NCBI RefSeq assembly: GCF_002210435.1
Contig: NZ_MZMV01000031.1
Coordinates: 20,607 to 84,606 of the forward strand
Direction: 5' to 3'
Origin: Micromonospora wenchangensis
Lineage (GTDB): Bacteria > Actinomycetota > Actinomycetes > Mycobacteriales > Micromonosporaceae
DNA length: 64,000 nucleotides
Positions 24,840 to 35,078 of this stretch are shown here, piece after piece. A program made the translations under genes and the position numbers. Within the stretch, counting starts at the first letter, position 1. The number at the start of each line of letters is the position of its first letter. The notes under the pieces are model-generated. The model was not told the DNA's origin. It saw only the letters and a list, made by a program, of their open reading frames with translations, and made no database searches.

Positions 24840-25310
24840 TCAGCGGGCCGGAGTGCCGCCGAGGCCGGTCAGGTGGGCCTGGTGCAGCCGGCGCAGCGCG
24901 CGGACCCCGTCGACCGCGGTCTCCTTGTCGGCGGCCTGGAGCGCCACCATCGGCAGCAGGTCGTCGTCGTGCAGTTCCAGGCTGGCCCACGGCGCGCCCC
25001 GGTCGAAGCGCACCCCCCGGACGACCTCCCAGGGCAGCTCGTAGGAGCCGAGGATGTTGCGTACCCGCACCCCCCGGGCGTCCGCCTCGACCCGGGGCCT
25101 GGTGAACAGCAGGATGCCGAGCGCGCCGAGCACCCCGAGGCCGACCATGGCGACCTGGTCGCCGCGCTGGAAGGTGCCGTAGCCCTCCCCGGTCGCCCCG
25201 GTCAACGAGGTGGCCACCAGGCTGAAGACCACCAGCAGGGCGATCGCCGAGGCCCAGCAGACGACCCGGATACGGCGCGGCTTCAGGCGGATCAACTCGG
25301 TGTCGCTCAC
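24840..25310 (-). CDS. PH-domain membrane protein
   Basis: 156 residues from GTG 25310. Two transmembrane helices (VVCWASAIALLVVFSLVATSL and QVAMVGLGVLGALGILLF) are followed by a small bacterial PH-like domain (GVRVRNILGSYELPWEVVRG, RFDRGAPWASLELHDDDLLPM). Such proteins are common in actinomycetes and uncharacterised. An upstream frame is open but reads through repeats. Confidence 0.78.
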   Translation of the reverse strand: MSDTELIRLKPRRIRVVCWASAIALLVVFSLVATSLTGATGEGYGTFQRGDQVAMVGLGVLGALGILLFTRPRVEADARGVRVRNILGSYELPWEVVRGVRFDRGAPWASLELHDDDLLPMVALQAADKETAVDGVRALRRLHQAHLTGLGGTPAR

Positions 25311-25360
25311 CCGGCCAGTCTGCCACCCGCCGCCGGCGGGCGTCGCGCCGCCACCCGGCC

Positions 25361-25440
25361 GAGCTGGGCGAGGCCGCGTCGAGGGCGCCGCCACTGGGCC
25401 GACGTGGGCGAGGCCGCGCCGAAGGCACCGCCACTGGGCC
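25361..25440. repeat. Two 40-bp tandem repeats
   Basis: 25361-25400 and 25401-25440 match at 35 of 40 positions (both contain GGGCGAGGCCGCG and CCGCCACTGGGCC). A third partial unit (GACGTGG) begins the hairpin that follows. Confidence 0.85.
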
Positions 25441-25487
25441 GACGTGGCGGTATCAGGGTGGTGTCGATACCGCCACGTCGGCCCAGT
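25433..25487. terminator. 22-bp perfect hairpin, TGGGCCGA family
   Basis: The 22-base arms at 25433-25454 and 25466-25487 (core TGGGCCGACGTGGCGGTATC) pair perfectly around an 11-base loop. It lies 77 bp downstream of hisG and probably terminates the his transcript. The hairpin at 29468-29518 starts with the same TGGGCCGA. Confidence 0.75.
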
Positions 25488-25564
25488 TGAGGGGATCATG
25501 GCGCGGCGGCCGGCGACCGGCGACCGGCGACCGGGAGGCTGGGGGCCCCGGGCAGCGGCGGGAC

Positions 25565-26410
25565 TCAGAGGCGGCAGGCGTGGATGTTGGTGACCAGGAT
25601 GGCGCGGGCACCCAGCTCGTACAGCTCGTCCATGATCCGGTGGACGTCGTCGCGGAGCACCATCGCCTGCACGGCGACCCAGCCCTCCCGGTGCAGCGGG
25701 GAGACCGTCGGCGACTCGATGCCCGGGGTGAGGCCGCTGGCCCGGTCGAGCAGGCCGGCCGGCACGTCGTAGGCGAGCATCACGTACCGGCGGGCCACCA
25801 GCACCCCGTGCAGGCGACGCAGCAACTGCTCTGCCTGCGGGTGGGCCGGCGCGCCGGCCCGGCGGACCAGCACCGCCGAGGACCGCAGCAGCGGCTCCCC
25901 GAACACGACCAGCCCGGCCTGACGCAGCGTCGCCCCGGTCTCCACCACGTCGGCGACGACGTCGGCGACCCCGAGCCGGATGGCGTTCTCCACCGCGCCG
26001 TCGAGCCGGATCACGTCGGCCTTGACGCCCAGCTCGGCGAGGTACCGCTCGACCAGCCCCGGGTACGCGGTGGCGATCCGGTGCCCGCCCAGCTCCTGCA
26101 CGTCGCCGACGTCCTCGGGACGGGCCGCGAAGCGGAAGGTGGCCCGGCCGAACGCCAGGTCGACCACCTCCTCGGCGGGCGCGCCGGAGTCGATCAGCAG
26201 GTCCCGGCCGGTGATCCCGACGTCGAGGTCGCCCGAGCCGACGTAGGTGGCGATGTCCTTCGGGCGCAGGTAGAAGAACTCGATGTCGTTGGCCTCGTCC
26301 GGGCAGACCAGGTCCTTGGGGTCGGTGCGCTGGCGGTAGCCCGCCTCGCGCAGCATCTGGGCGGCCTTCTCGGCCAGGGCCCCCTTGTTGGGTACGGCGA
26401 CACGCAGCAT
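25565..26410 (-). CDS. hisG: ATP phosphoribosyltransferase (long form)
   Basis: 281 residues; first step of histidine synthesis (ATP + PRPP). MLRVAVPNKGALAEKAAQML, SGDLDVGITGRDLLID and the PRPP site VADVVADVVETGATLRQAG are present, and the C-terminal ~75 residues form the ACT-like HisG_C domain that gives feedback inhibition by histidine. 46 bp after hisE. Confidence 0.95.
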   Translation of the reverse strand: MLRVAVPNKGALAEKAAQMLREAGYRQRTDPKDLVCPDEANDIEFFYLRPKDIATYVGSGDLDVGITGRDLLIDSGAPAEEVVDLAFGRATFRFAARPEDVGDVQELGGHRIATAYPGLVERYLAELGVKADVIRLDGAVENAIRLGVADVVADVVETGATLRQAGLVVFGEPLLRSSAVLVRRAGAPAHPQAEQLLRRLHGVLVARRYVMLAYDVPAGLLDRASGLTPGIESPTVSPLHREGWVAVQAMVLRDDVHRIMDELYELGARAILVTNIHACRL

Positions 26411-26456
26411 GACGGAGTGCTCCTTCGATCGGATCAGATCAACGACGCGGGCGCAC

Positions 26457-26720
26457 TCACAGATGTCGGTAGACGTCCTTCAGCTCCAGACCGCTGGCCA
26501 GCATCAGCACCTGCACCTGGTACAGCAGTTGGGAGATCTCCTCGGCGGTACGCTCCGGGCCCTCGTGCTCGGCGGCCATCCACGACTCGGCCGCCTCCTC
26601 GACGACCTTCTTGCCGACGAAGTGCACCCCCTTGGCCAGGGCGTCGACCGTGCCGGAACCCGGCGTGCCGGCGGCGGCCTTGGCCTGGAGCTCGGCGAAC
26701 AACTCCTCGAACGTCTTCAC
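26457..26720 (-). CDS. hisE: Phosphoribosyl-ATP pyrophosphatase
   Basis: 87 residues from GTG 26720. All-alpha MazG-like NTP pyrophosphohydrolase catalysing the second histidine step. KKVVEEAAESWMAAEHE carries the Mg-binding glutamates and EEISQLLYQVQVLMLASGL follows. Cotranscribed with hisG. Confidence 0.94.
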   Translation of the reverse strand: MKTFEELFAELQAKAAAGTPGSGTVDALAKGVHFVGKKVVEEAAESWMAAEHEGPERTAEEISQLLYQVQVLMLASGLELKDVYRHL

Positions 26721-26947
26721 GGAACCGGATTCTTCCAGCCACCCACCGACGCCTCACGCGCCGGGTCGCCCGGCCCGCACCCTGTTCCCGCAGGCTGGGA
26801 CGCATCCGGGGAGGTCGGGCGCTCCGGCCGGCCGGGGCGCGGGTCACCGGCCACCGGCAACGGGCCGGACACGTTTGCACATCGATCTCCCATCTACCTG
26901 ATGGGACACCCTTCGGGGGATCGGTGGTCTTCTCTATCCTGGCGGCC

Positions 26948-27817
26948 ATGGTCAGCAGCAGCTCACGTACCCGCGCCGCCGCCACCGCCGCGCTCCTCGT
27001 CGCCGTGGCCGGATGCGCACCGCAGGACCCCACACCCACCACCCCCGACACCGTCCCCACCGCGGCGTCCTGCGCCAAGGACAGCCTGAAGACCCGCACG
27101 CCCGGCAAGCTCACCATCGCCACCGACGAACCCGCGTACGAGCCGTGGTTCAAGGGCGACAAGCCGGACAGCGGCGAGGGTTTCGAGGCCGCCGTCGCGT
27201 ACGCGGTGGCCGAGAGGCTCGGGTATGCGCGGGGGGACGTCACCTGGACCCGGGTGAAGTTCGACACCGCCATCGCCCCCGGCCCGAAGACCTTCGACTT
27301 CGACATCAACCAGTTCTCCATCACCGAGGAACGCAAGCAGGCGGTCGACTTCTCCGCCCCGTACTACCTGGTGCGGCAGACGGTCATCGCGCTCAAGTCG
27401 TCGAAGATCGCCGGGAAGAAGTCGGTGGCGGACCTGAAGAACGCCAAGCTCGGCGCGCAGGTCGGCACGACCAGCTACCAGGCGATCACCGCCCTCATCA
27501 AGCCCTCGGTCAAGCCGCAGGTCTACAACAGCAACGACGACGCCAAGAAGGCCCTGCAGAACGGCCAGATCGACGGGCTGGTGGTCGACCTGCCGACCGC
27601 GTTCTACATCACCGGTGCGGAGGTCACCGACGCCACCATCGTCGGCCAACTGCCGCAGGTGGGTGCGCCGGAGGCGTTCGGGCTGCTGCTGGACAAGGAC
27701 TCCCCGCTCACGCTGTGCGTCAGCAAGACGGTGGGTGAACTCGCCGAGGCCGGCACGCTCAAGCAACTGGAGCAGAAGTGGCTCGCCCAGGTGGCGGGGG
27801 CGACCGAACTCCAGTGA
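26948..27817 (+). CDS. Amino-acid ABC transporter substrate-binding lipoprotein
   Basis: 289 residues. The lipobox LLVAVAGCAP places the acylated cysteine at residue 21. The mature protein is a type II periplasmic-binding fold (LTIATDEPAYEPWF, FDTAIAPGPKTFDFDINQFSITEERKQAVDFSAPYY), the family that binds polar or cystine-like amino acids. Divergent from hisE; a small TCCCAT...ATGGGA hairpin at 26888-26906 lies in its leader. The permease start overlaps its stop (GTGA). Confidence 0.9.
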   Translation: MVSSSSRTRAAATAALLVAVAGCAPQDPTPTTPDTVPTAASCAKDSLKTRTPGKLTIATDEPAYEPWFKGDKPDSGEGFEAAVAYAVAERLGYARGDVTWTRVKFDTAIAPGPKTFDFDINQFSITEERKQAVDFSAPYYLVRQTVIALKSSKIAGKKSVADLKNAKLGAQVGTTSYQAITALIKPSVKPQVYNSNDDAKKALQNGQIDGLVVDLPTAFYITGAEVTDATIVGQLPQVGAPEAFGLLLDKDSPLTLCVSKTVGELAEAGTLKQLEQKWLAQVAGATELQ

Positions 27818-28692
27818 GCCGGGTGTCACCAGCCGACGACGGCGTGCCGGTGGGCCGTCGGCACCTCCCGTCGGCGGCCCAACGGCGGCGGGCCGCGTAC
27901 CGACGCCGGCAGACGACCCGCAGCGTGCTGGTCGCCGCCACCTCCACGGCGGTGCTCGGCACGCTGCTGGTCGTCGCGGTCACCGGCGCGCCCGGCTGGG
28001 ACCGGGTCCGCCGGTCGTTCCTCGACCCGACGATCGCCCTCGACGCCCTGCCGGAGGTGCTCGTCGGGCTGTGGCTGAACGTCCGGCTGCTGGTCTGCTG
28101 CGCCGTCGGGGCGCTGCTGCTCGGCCTGCTGATCGCGTTGCTGCGGACCCTGCGCGGGCCGGTCTTCTTCCCGGTCCGCGCGCTCGCCGCCGGCTACACG
28201 TACACCTTCCGGGGCCTGCCGCTGATCATCGTGCTGTACGTGCTCACCCTCGGCGTGCCCGGCCTGCGGTTGCAGGGGATGCCCCCGGTGCTGGTGCTCG
28301 GCGGGCTGGCGCTGGTGCTCACCTACGGCGGCTACCTGGCGGAGGTGTTCCGGGCCGGCATCGAGTCGGTCCACCCCAGCCAGCTCGCGGCGGCCCGCTC
28401 GCTGGGGCTGACCTACCGGCAGACCATGCGGCACGTGGTGCTGCCGCAGGCCGTCAGGCGGGTCGCGCCGCCGCTGCTCAACGACGTGGTGGCGTTGCAG
28501 AAGGACGTCGGGCTGGTCTCCCTGGCCGGCCCGATCGACGCCGTCCGGGCGGCCCAGATCGCCACCGCGCAGAGCTTCAACTACACCCCGTACATCGTGG
28601 CCGGGGTGCTGTTCGTGCTGCTCGCCATCCCGCTGATCGCGGTCACCGACTGGGTGACGCTGCGCGCGGCCCGACGCCAGTCCGGAGGCTGA
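27814..28692 (+). CDS. Amino-acid ABC transporter permease
   Basis: 292 residues from GTG 27814. About five membrane helices, with the His/Glu/Gln/Arg-family EAA loop YLAEVFRAGIESVHPSQLAAA followed by RSLGLTYRQTMRHVVLPQA. TYTFRGLPLIIVLYVLTLG is a typical helix of the family. The basic N-terminus (RRRAAYRRRQTTR) is cytoplasmic. Probably a homodimer, as only one permease gene is present. Confidence 0.9.
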   Translation: MSRVSPADDGVPVGRRHLPSAAQRRRAAYRRRQTTRSVLVAATSTAVLGTLLVVAVTGAPGWDRVRRSFLDPTIALDALPEVLVGLWLNVRLLVCCAVGALLLGLLIALLRTLRGPVFFPVRALAAGYTYTFRGLPLIIVLYVLTLGVPGLRLQGMPPVLVLGGLALVLTYGGYLAEVFRAGIESVHPSQLAAARSLGLTYRQTMRHVVLPQAVRRVAPPLLNDVVALQKDVGLVSLAGPIDAVRAAQIATAQSFNYTPYIVAGVLFVLLAIPLIAVTDWVTLRAARRQSGG

Positions 28693-28694
28693 CC

Positions 28695-29438
28695 ATGGCC
28701 GTGCTGACCTGCCAGGGGGTACGCAAGGAGTTCGGCGGGCGGGTGGTGCTCGACGGGCTCGACCTGACCGTCGACGAACACCAGGTGGTCGCCCTGATCG
28801 GGGCGTCCGGGTCGGGCAAGTCGACGCTGCTGCGCTGCGTCAACCTGCTGGAGGAACTCGACGACGGGACCATCACGCTCGACGGCGAGGAGATCTCCGA
28901 CCCCCGGGTCGACCCCGACCGGGTCCGTCGGCGCATCGGCATGGTGTTCCAGTCGTACAACCTGTTTCCGCACCTGAGCGTGCTGGAGAACGTCACCCTG
29001 GCGCCGCGCCGGGTGCACCGGCGGGCGCGGGCCGACGCCGAGGCACAGGCCCGGGAGCTGCTCGCCCGGGTCGGACTGGCCGACCGGGCGGACGCCTACC
29101 CGGACCGGCTCTCCGGCGGCCAGCAGCAGCGGGTGGCGATCGTCCGGGCGCTGGCCAACTCGCCCCGGCTGATGCTGCTGGACGAGGTCACCTCGGCGCT
29201 CGACCCGGAGCTGGTCGGCGAGGTGCTGGCGATGATCCGGGACCTCAAGGCCGACGGGATGACGATGGTGCTGGCCACCCACGAGATGGGGTTCGCCCGG
29301 GAGGTCGCCGACCAGGTCTGCTTCCTCGACGCCGGCCGGGTGGTCGAGGCCGGGCCGCCCGCCCGGGTGTTCGGCGAACCGACCCAGCCGCGAACCCGGC
29401 AGTTCCTCAGGCGGATCATCGAGGCCGGCCGGCTGTAG
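28695..29438 (+). CDS. Amino-acid ABC transporter ATP-binding protein
   Basis: 247 residues; CGGAGG six bases before ATG 28695. Walker A GASGSGKST, Q-loop VFQSYNLFPHLSV, signature LSGGQQQR, Walker B LMLLDEVTSALD and switch His in LATHEMGFA are all intact. It powers the importer with the two preceding gene products. Confidence 0.95.
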   Translation: MAVLTCQGVRKEFGGRVVLDGLDLTVDEHQVVALIGASGSGKSTLLRCVNLLEELDDGTITLDGEEISDPRVDPDRVRRRIGMVFQSYNLFPHLSVLENVTLAPRRVHRRARADAEAQARELLARVGLADRADAYPDRLSGGQQQRVAIVRALANSPRLMLLDEVTSALDPELVGEVLAMIRDLKADGMTMVLATHEMGFAREVADQVCFLDAGRVVEAGPPARVFGEPTQPRTRQFLRRIIEAGRL

Positions 29439-29467
29439 CGGGACCGCGCCCTCCGGAACGACCCGTA

Positions 29468-29518
29468 TGGGCCGATGTTGCGGGGTCTACGTCCGCCGGA
29501 CCCCACAACATCGGCCCA
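29468..29518. terminator. 20-bp hairpin, TGGGCCGA family
   Basis: Arms 29468-29487 (TGGGCCGATGTTGCGGGGTC) and 29499-29518 pair with one mismatch around an 11-base loop, between the convergent ABC operon and ribH. Same opening and loop length as the hairpin at 25433-25487. Confidence 0.8.
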
Positions 29519-29559
29519 AGAGGCCACAGCCCGCCGGCCCGGCGGGCCCGGGCGGGCGG

Positions 29560-30062
29560 TCAGCCGGCGAAGCCGACGCGGTGGCCGTTGGCCGTGGACA
29601 CGGCCCGGACCGCCAGCGCGGCGTCCAGGGCGGCCACCGTCGCCGACCAGCCCTTGTCCTCGGCGGAGCCGGGCAGCCCGGCCCGGTCCCGGGCCTGGTC
29701 GAGGTTCTCCACGGTCAGCACCCCGTGCGCCACCGGCTTGCCCTCGTCCAGGGCGACCCGGGTCAGGCCGTCGGTCACCGACCGGCAGACGTAGTCGAAG
29801 TGGGCGGTCGCGCCGCGCACCACCACGCCCAGCGCCACCACCACGTCGCAGCGCCGGGCCAGGGCCTGCGCCACCACCGGCAACTCCACCGAGCCGGCCA
29901 CCCGGGCCGTCACGACCCGCGCCCCGCACGCCTGCGCGGCGGCCACCGCCCGGTCGAGCATGTGGTCGGTCAGCTCGCCGTGCCAGCGCGCCGCCACCAC
30001 CCCGACGGTCAGCCCGGCGGCGTCCACCGGGGTCACTCCGGGTTCACCGAAACCCGCCATCG

Positions 30063-30066
<4 letters not shown>
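29560..30066 (-). CDS. ribH: 6,7-dimethyl-8-ribityllumazine synthase
   Basis: 168 residues from ATG 30066, overlapping the ribBA stop. Condenses 3,4-dihydroxybutanone phosphate with the ribityl-pyrimidinedione. VGVVAARWHGELTDHMLDRA, VAGSVELPVVAQALA and VALGVVVRGATAHFDYVC are the conserved substrate-site segments. Last gene of the rib operon. Confidence 0.95.
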
Positions 30067-31336
<1,270 letters not shown>

Positions 31337-31340
<4 letters not shown>

Positions 31341-32032
31341 GCCACGACCTCCGAGTAGGTGGACGGGATCGGTGTCGACGCCGTGCGGCTGGCCCGCGAG
31401 GTGCGCCACCAGGCGGCGAAGCCCCAGCCGCAGAGCGCGCCGTAGACCAGGTACATCGCCGCCGAGGGGTAGAAGCCGCCGCGCAGCAGCAGCGGTACGC
31501 CGACCGCGTCCACCGCGATCCAGACCAGCCAGAACTCCACCCAGCCCCGGGCCATCCCGTAGGTGGCCAGCAGGCTGCCGGTGAGGATCCAGGCGTCCGG
31601 CAGCGGCCCCCACGAGCCGAGCGCGGCGAGCAGCGGGTAGCCCAGCGCGGTGCCGACGGCGGCGGCCAGCAGCAGACCGAGCCGTTCCCGGTCGGTGGCC
31701 CAGCGGGGGGTGACCGCCGGGGCGTCCCCGCCCTGACGGCGGTTGCGTGACCACCGCCACCAGCCGTAGACGCTGACCGCGAAGAAGAAGACCTGCCGGC
31801 CGGCCTGGCCGTAGAGGTCGTGCGCCTGCGGGGTGGCGAACACCCCGCCGAGGAAGACGGTGAACAGCAGCCCGTTGCCGATCATGCCGACCGGCCAGGC
31901 CCAGACCAGCCGGCGCAGCCCGAGCAGCGCCGAGACCAGCCCGAAGGCGTTGCCGACGATCTCCCGGACCAGCACCGGGGAACCGACGACGTGCACCTGC
32001 GCGTCGAGCAGCCAGCCGACCGGGCCGCTCAC
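31337..32032 (-). CDS. ribM: PnuC-family riboflavin transporter (RibM/PnuX type)
   Basis: 231 residues from GTG 32032, overlapping the ribE stop. Seven or so membrane helices typical of the PnuC fold (VREIVGNAFGLVSALLGLRR, FFFAVSVYGWWRWSRNR, VEFWLVWIAVDAVGVPLLL). In Corynebacterium and Streptomyces davaonensis the PnuC homologue inside the rib operon imports riboflavin; its place between ribE and ribBA here argues for the same job rather than nicotinamide riboside uptake. The substrate is inferred from context. Confidence 0.85.
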
Positions 32033-32682
32033 CGCGTCCCTCCGGCGACGTCCCCGGGCAGCGGGGCGGTGCCGTCGGGCCCGGCGGGCAGGCGGGCGTC
32101 GAGGAGGCGTTCGACGTACTTGGCCAGCACGTCCACCTCCAGGTTGACCGGCGCGCCGACCCCCCGGCCGCCGAGCGTGGTGAGCTTGAGGGTGGTGGGG
32201 ATCAGCCCGACGGTGAACCAGTCGTCGCCGACCGCCGCCACCGTCAGCGACACCCCGTCGACGGTGATCGAGCCCTTCTCCACCACGTACCGGGCCAGCG
32301 TGGTGGGGAGCCGGAACCGCAGCGTCTCCCACTGCGCGGCCGGCTCCCGGGAGAGCACCTCGCCGACGCCGTCGACGTGGCCCTGCACCAGGTGCCCGCC
32401 GAGCCGGCTGTTCAGCGCGGCGGCCCGCTCCAGGTTGACGGGGTCGCCGGGGCGCAGCCCGCCCAGCGCCGAGCGGCGCAGCGTCTCGCCCATCACGTCG
32501 GCGGTGAACACCCCGCCGTCGACGTCGACCACGGTCAGGCAGACCCCGTTGACCGCGATGGAGTCGCCGTGCCGGGCGTCGGAGGTGACCAGCGGGCCGC
32601 GGATCGCGACCAGCGCCGAGTCACCCCCGGTGTCGGCGATCCGGACGACCTCGCCCAACTCCTCGACGATGCCGGTGAACAT
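32029..32682 (-). CDS. ribE: Riboflavin synthase alpha subunit
   Basis: 217 residues, two homologous beta-barrel halves. MFTGIVEELGEVVRI at the start, ITVNGVCLT-type segment (IAVNGVCLTVVDV) in the first half and ITVDGVSLTVAAV in the second. It dismutates two lumazines to riboflavin. One base separates it from ribD. Confidence 0.95.
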   Translation of the reverse strand: MFTGIVEELGEVVRIADTGGDSALVAIRGPLVTSDARHGDSIAVNGVCLTVVDVDGGVFTADVMGETLRRSALGGLRPGDPVNLERAAALNSRLGGHLVQGHVDGVGEVLSREPAAQWETLRFRLPTTLARYVVEKGSITVDGVSLTVAAVGDDWFTVGLIPTTLKLTTLGGRGVGAPVNLEVDVLAKYVERLLDARLPAGPDGTAPLPGDVAGGTR

Positions 32683-32683
32683 C

Positions 32684-33745
32684 TCAGGCCTCCCTCTTCC
32701 GGGGCAGCGCGGTGATCCGCAGGTCGGACCCGACCCGGGTAACGTCGGTGATTTCCAGATCGATGGCGTCGGCGATGGTCGTCACACCCGCGTCGACAAG
32801 CGCGGTCGGGCCGGCCCCGAGCAGCTTCGGCGCGACGTACCCGACGACCCGGTCGACCAGGCCGGCGGCGAGGAACGCCCCGGCCAGCCGGGGACCGCCC
32901 TCCAGCAGCGCGGCGCGTACCCCCCGGTGGTGCAGTTCGGCCAGCAGGGCCGGCAGGTCGACCCGGCCGTCCGGGCCGGCGCCGACCTCCGCGACGGTGG
33001 CGATCCAGGTCCGGGCGGCGCCGTCGCGGACCCGGGCGTCGGCGGGGGTACGTCCCGCGCTGTCCACCACCACCCGCAGCGGCTGCCGGATGGCCAGGGT
33101 GCCGTCGCGCAGGTTACGGGCGGTCAGCCGGGGGTCGTCGGCGAGCACGGTGCCGACCCCGGCGATGACCGCGTCGACAGTGCCGCGCAACGCGTGCACG
33201 TCCATCCGGGCCGCCTCGGAGGTGATCCACATGCTGCTGCCGTCGGCCGCCGCGGACCGGCCGTCGAGGGTGGCGGCGTACTTCCAGATCAGGTACGGCC
33301 AACCGCGCCGCATCGAGGTCAGCCAGGCGACGTTGCCGGCCTCGGCCTCGTCGGCGCGTACCCCGGACTCGACCCGCACCCCGGCGGCGCGCAGGGTGGC
33401 GGCGCCGCCCGAGGCGACCGGGTTGGGGTCCGGTACGGCGATGACCACCCGGGCGATGCCGGCGCGGATCAGCGCGTGACTGCACGGGCCGGTGCGACCG
33501 GTGTGGTCGCAGGGTTCCAGGGTGACCACGGCGGTGCCGCCCCGGGCGCGCTCGCCGGCCTGGGCGAGCGCGACGATCTCGGCGTGCGGGCCGCCGGTGT
33601 AGGCGTGGAAGCCCTCCCCGACGACGACACCGTCCGCGTCGAGCAGCACGCAACCGACGACCGGGTTGGGACTGGTGGTGCCGAGACCCCGCGCGCCCAG
33701 TTCGATGGCACGACGCATCGCCTCGTCCACGGAGACGCCGCCCAT
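32684..33745 (-). CDS. ribD: Bifunctional deaminase/reductase RibD
   Basis: 353 residues from ATG 33745 (GAGAGGG six bases upstream). N-terminal cytidine-deaminase-like domain with Zn motif PHAEIVAL and LEPCDHTGRTGPCSHAL; C-terminal NADPH reductase with LIWKYAATLDGRSAAADGSS and LLEGGPRLAGAFL. First gene of the operon, 147 bases downstream of the riboswitch. Confidence 0.95.
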   Translation of the reverse strand: MGGVSVDEAMRRAIELGARGLGTTSPNPVVGCVLLDADGVVVGEGFHAYTGGPHAEIVALAQAGERARGGTAVVTLEPCDHTGRTGPCSHALIRAGIARVVIAVPDPNPVASGGAATLRAAGVRVESGVRADEAEAGNVAWLTSMRRGWPYLIWKYAATLDGRSAAADGSSMWITSEAARMDVHALRGTVDAVIAGVGTVLADDPRLTARNLRDGTLAIRQPLRVVVDSAGRTPADARVRDGAARTWIATVAEVGAGPDGRVDLPALLAELHHRGVRAALLEGGPRLAGAFLAAGLVDRVVGYVAPKLLGAGPTALVDAGVTTIADAIDLEITDVTRVGSDLRITALPRKREA

Positions 33746-33891
33746 GCCCTGCCCTCTCGCTCGCCGGTCCCCGCGCGGGCGGTACGGGAGCAGGCGGGCA
33801 GGCGGCGGCGGAACCGGGAACGGCAGGGCCGCCCCAGGGGAGCCCACGCGGTCGGAAGAGACGCCACGCAGGCCCGCCCCGCCCGCGCGCT

Positions 33892-34048
33892 GTCTCCCAT
33901 CCGGACTGTCGGGGGTGCGGACGGACCGCTCCCCCACCGTCGGCCCCGGATTCTCACCAGGTCCACCGGGCGGCACAGCCGTCCGGGTCGCGGGCTTGCC
34001 ACGTCGAGCGTGGATCACCGCCGGTTCGGAATTTCACCGAGCCCCGCC
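33892..34048 (-). promoter_or_regulatory. FMN riboswitch (RFN element)
   Basis: Read on the minus strand: GGGGCTCGGTGAAATTCCGA, ACCGGCGGT, AGCCCGCGA, GGTGAGAATCCGGGGCCGAC, and ACAGTCCGGATGGGAGA. These are the invariant segments of the FMN aptamer in the right order. FMN should reduce expression of ribD-E-M-BA-H. The remaining bases of the 33746-34117 gap show no gene. Confidence 0.95.
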
Positions 34049-34117
34049 AGCGCGTGGTGGGTACATGCGAAGTCTTACACGTAACCCCGGGGAGTCCGCC
34101 ACCTCCAGCGTGCTACT

Positions 34118-35077
34118 TCACACCCCGTCGGCCCGTCGCCTGTCGACCGCGACGTATGACCCCGGTTGGCTCTTGGCGACCGTTTTCATCTCGCTGGCCA
34201 CGGCGATCGCGGCCAGCGGGTCGGTGAAGCGCTTGCGGGCGTCGGAGAGCGACACACCAATCGACAGGGTGACCAGGGCCGCCCGCCGGATGTTGCCCCG
34301 CCGGTCCTTCAGCTCGACGAAGCCGCGTTCCCGGTCGGTCGGGTCGTAGAGGGTGTCGGCGGTCTTCTCGAAGTCGACCACGGCCCGGGAGGTCAGCGGG
34401 CGGATCTGGTCGGGGGCGCAGACGATCACGAAGTCGTCGCCGCCGACGTGACCGAGGAAGGCCGGCGGCAGCCCGATCGCGACCACCGCCCGGTACAGGC
34501 TGCGGGCCAGCGCGGAGATGAACTCGTCGCCCCGCACGAAGCCGTACCGGTCGTTGACGCTCTTGAACCGGTCGATGTCGATGTAGCCGACGGCGTAGTC
34601 GACGCCGCTGCGGACCCGGTCGCTGATCTCCCGGCGGATCCGGCTGTTGCCGGGCAGGCCGGTCAGCGGGGAGACCTCGCGGAACTCCTTGTTGCGGCGC
34701 AGCGTGGAGCTGACCCGGGCCACCAGCTCGGCGGTGTCGAACGGCTTGACCAGGTAGTCGTCGGCACCGGCGCTGAGCCCGTGCACCTTGTCCACGGTCA
34801 TGCCCTTGGCGGTCAGCATGATCACCGGCAGTGCCGAGGTGATCGGGTTGGCGCGCAGCCGGCGGGTCAGCTCCAGGCCGTCGATGCGCGGCATCATCAG
34901 GTCGACCACGGCCAGGTCCGGCTTGTGCTGCTCGATCATGTCGAGCGCCTCCTGGCCGTCCCCGGCGTGCAGCACCTCGAAGCCGTGCAGCCGCAGGTTG
35001 AACTCGACGAAGCGGGCGATGTCCTCGTCGTCGTCGACGACCAGGATCACGTCGGGGCGGTCGCCGGTGGGTTCCAC
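34118..35077 (-). CDS. Response regulator with GGDEF-type domain
   Basis: 319 residues from GTG 35077. Receiver domain (about 9-125): VILVVDDDEDIAR, phospho-acceptor Asp in LAVVDLMMPRIDG, Lys in DDYLVKPFD. GGDEF domain (about 140-300): DIDRFKSVNDRYGFVRGDEF and the signature GHVGGDDFVIV, where the usual fourth-position Glu is Asp. It may make c-di-GMP, or be a degenerate GGDEF. No histidine kinase is adjacent. Confidence 0.88.
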   Translation of the reverse strand: MEPTGDRPDVILVVDDDEDIARFVEFNLRLHGFEVLHAGDGQEALDMIEQHKPDLAVVDLMMPRIDGLELTRRLRANPITSALPVIMLTAKGMTVDKVHGLSAGADDYLVKPFDTAELVARVSSTLRRNKEFREVSPLTGLPGNSRIRREISDRVRSGVDYAVGYIDIDRFKSVNDRYGFVRGDEFISALARSLYRAVVAIGLPPAFLGHVGGDDFVIVCAPDQIRPLTSRAVVDFEKTADTLYDPTDRERGFVELKDRRGNIRRAALVTLSIGVSLSDARKRFTDPLAAIAVASEMKTVAKSQPGSYVAVDRRRADGV

Positions 35078-35078
35078 C

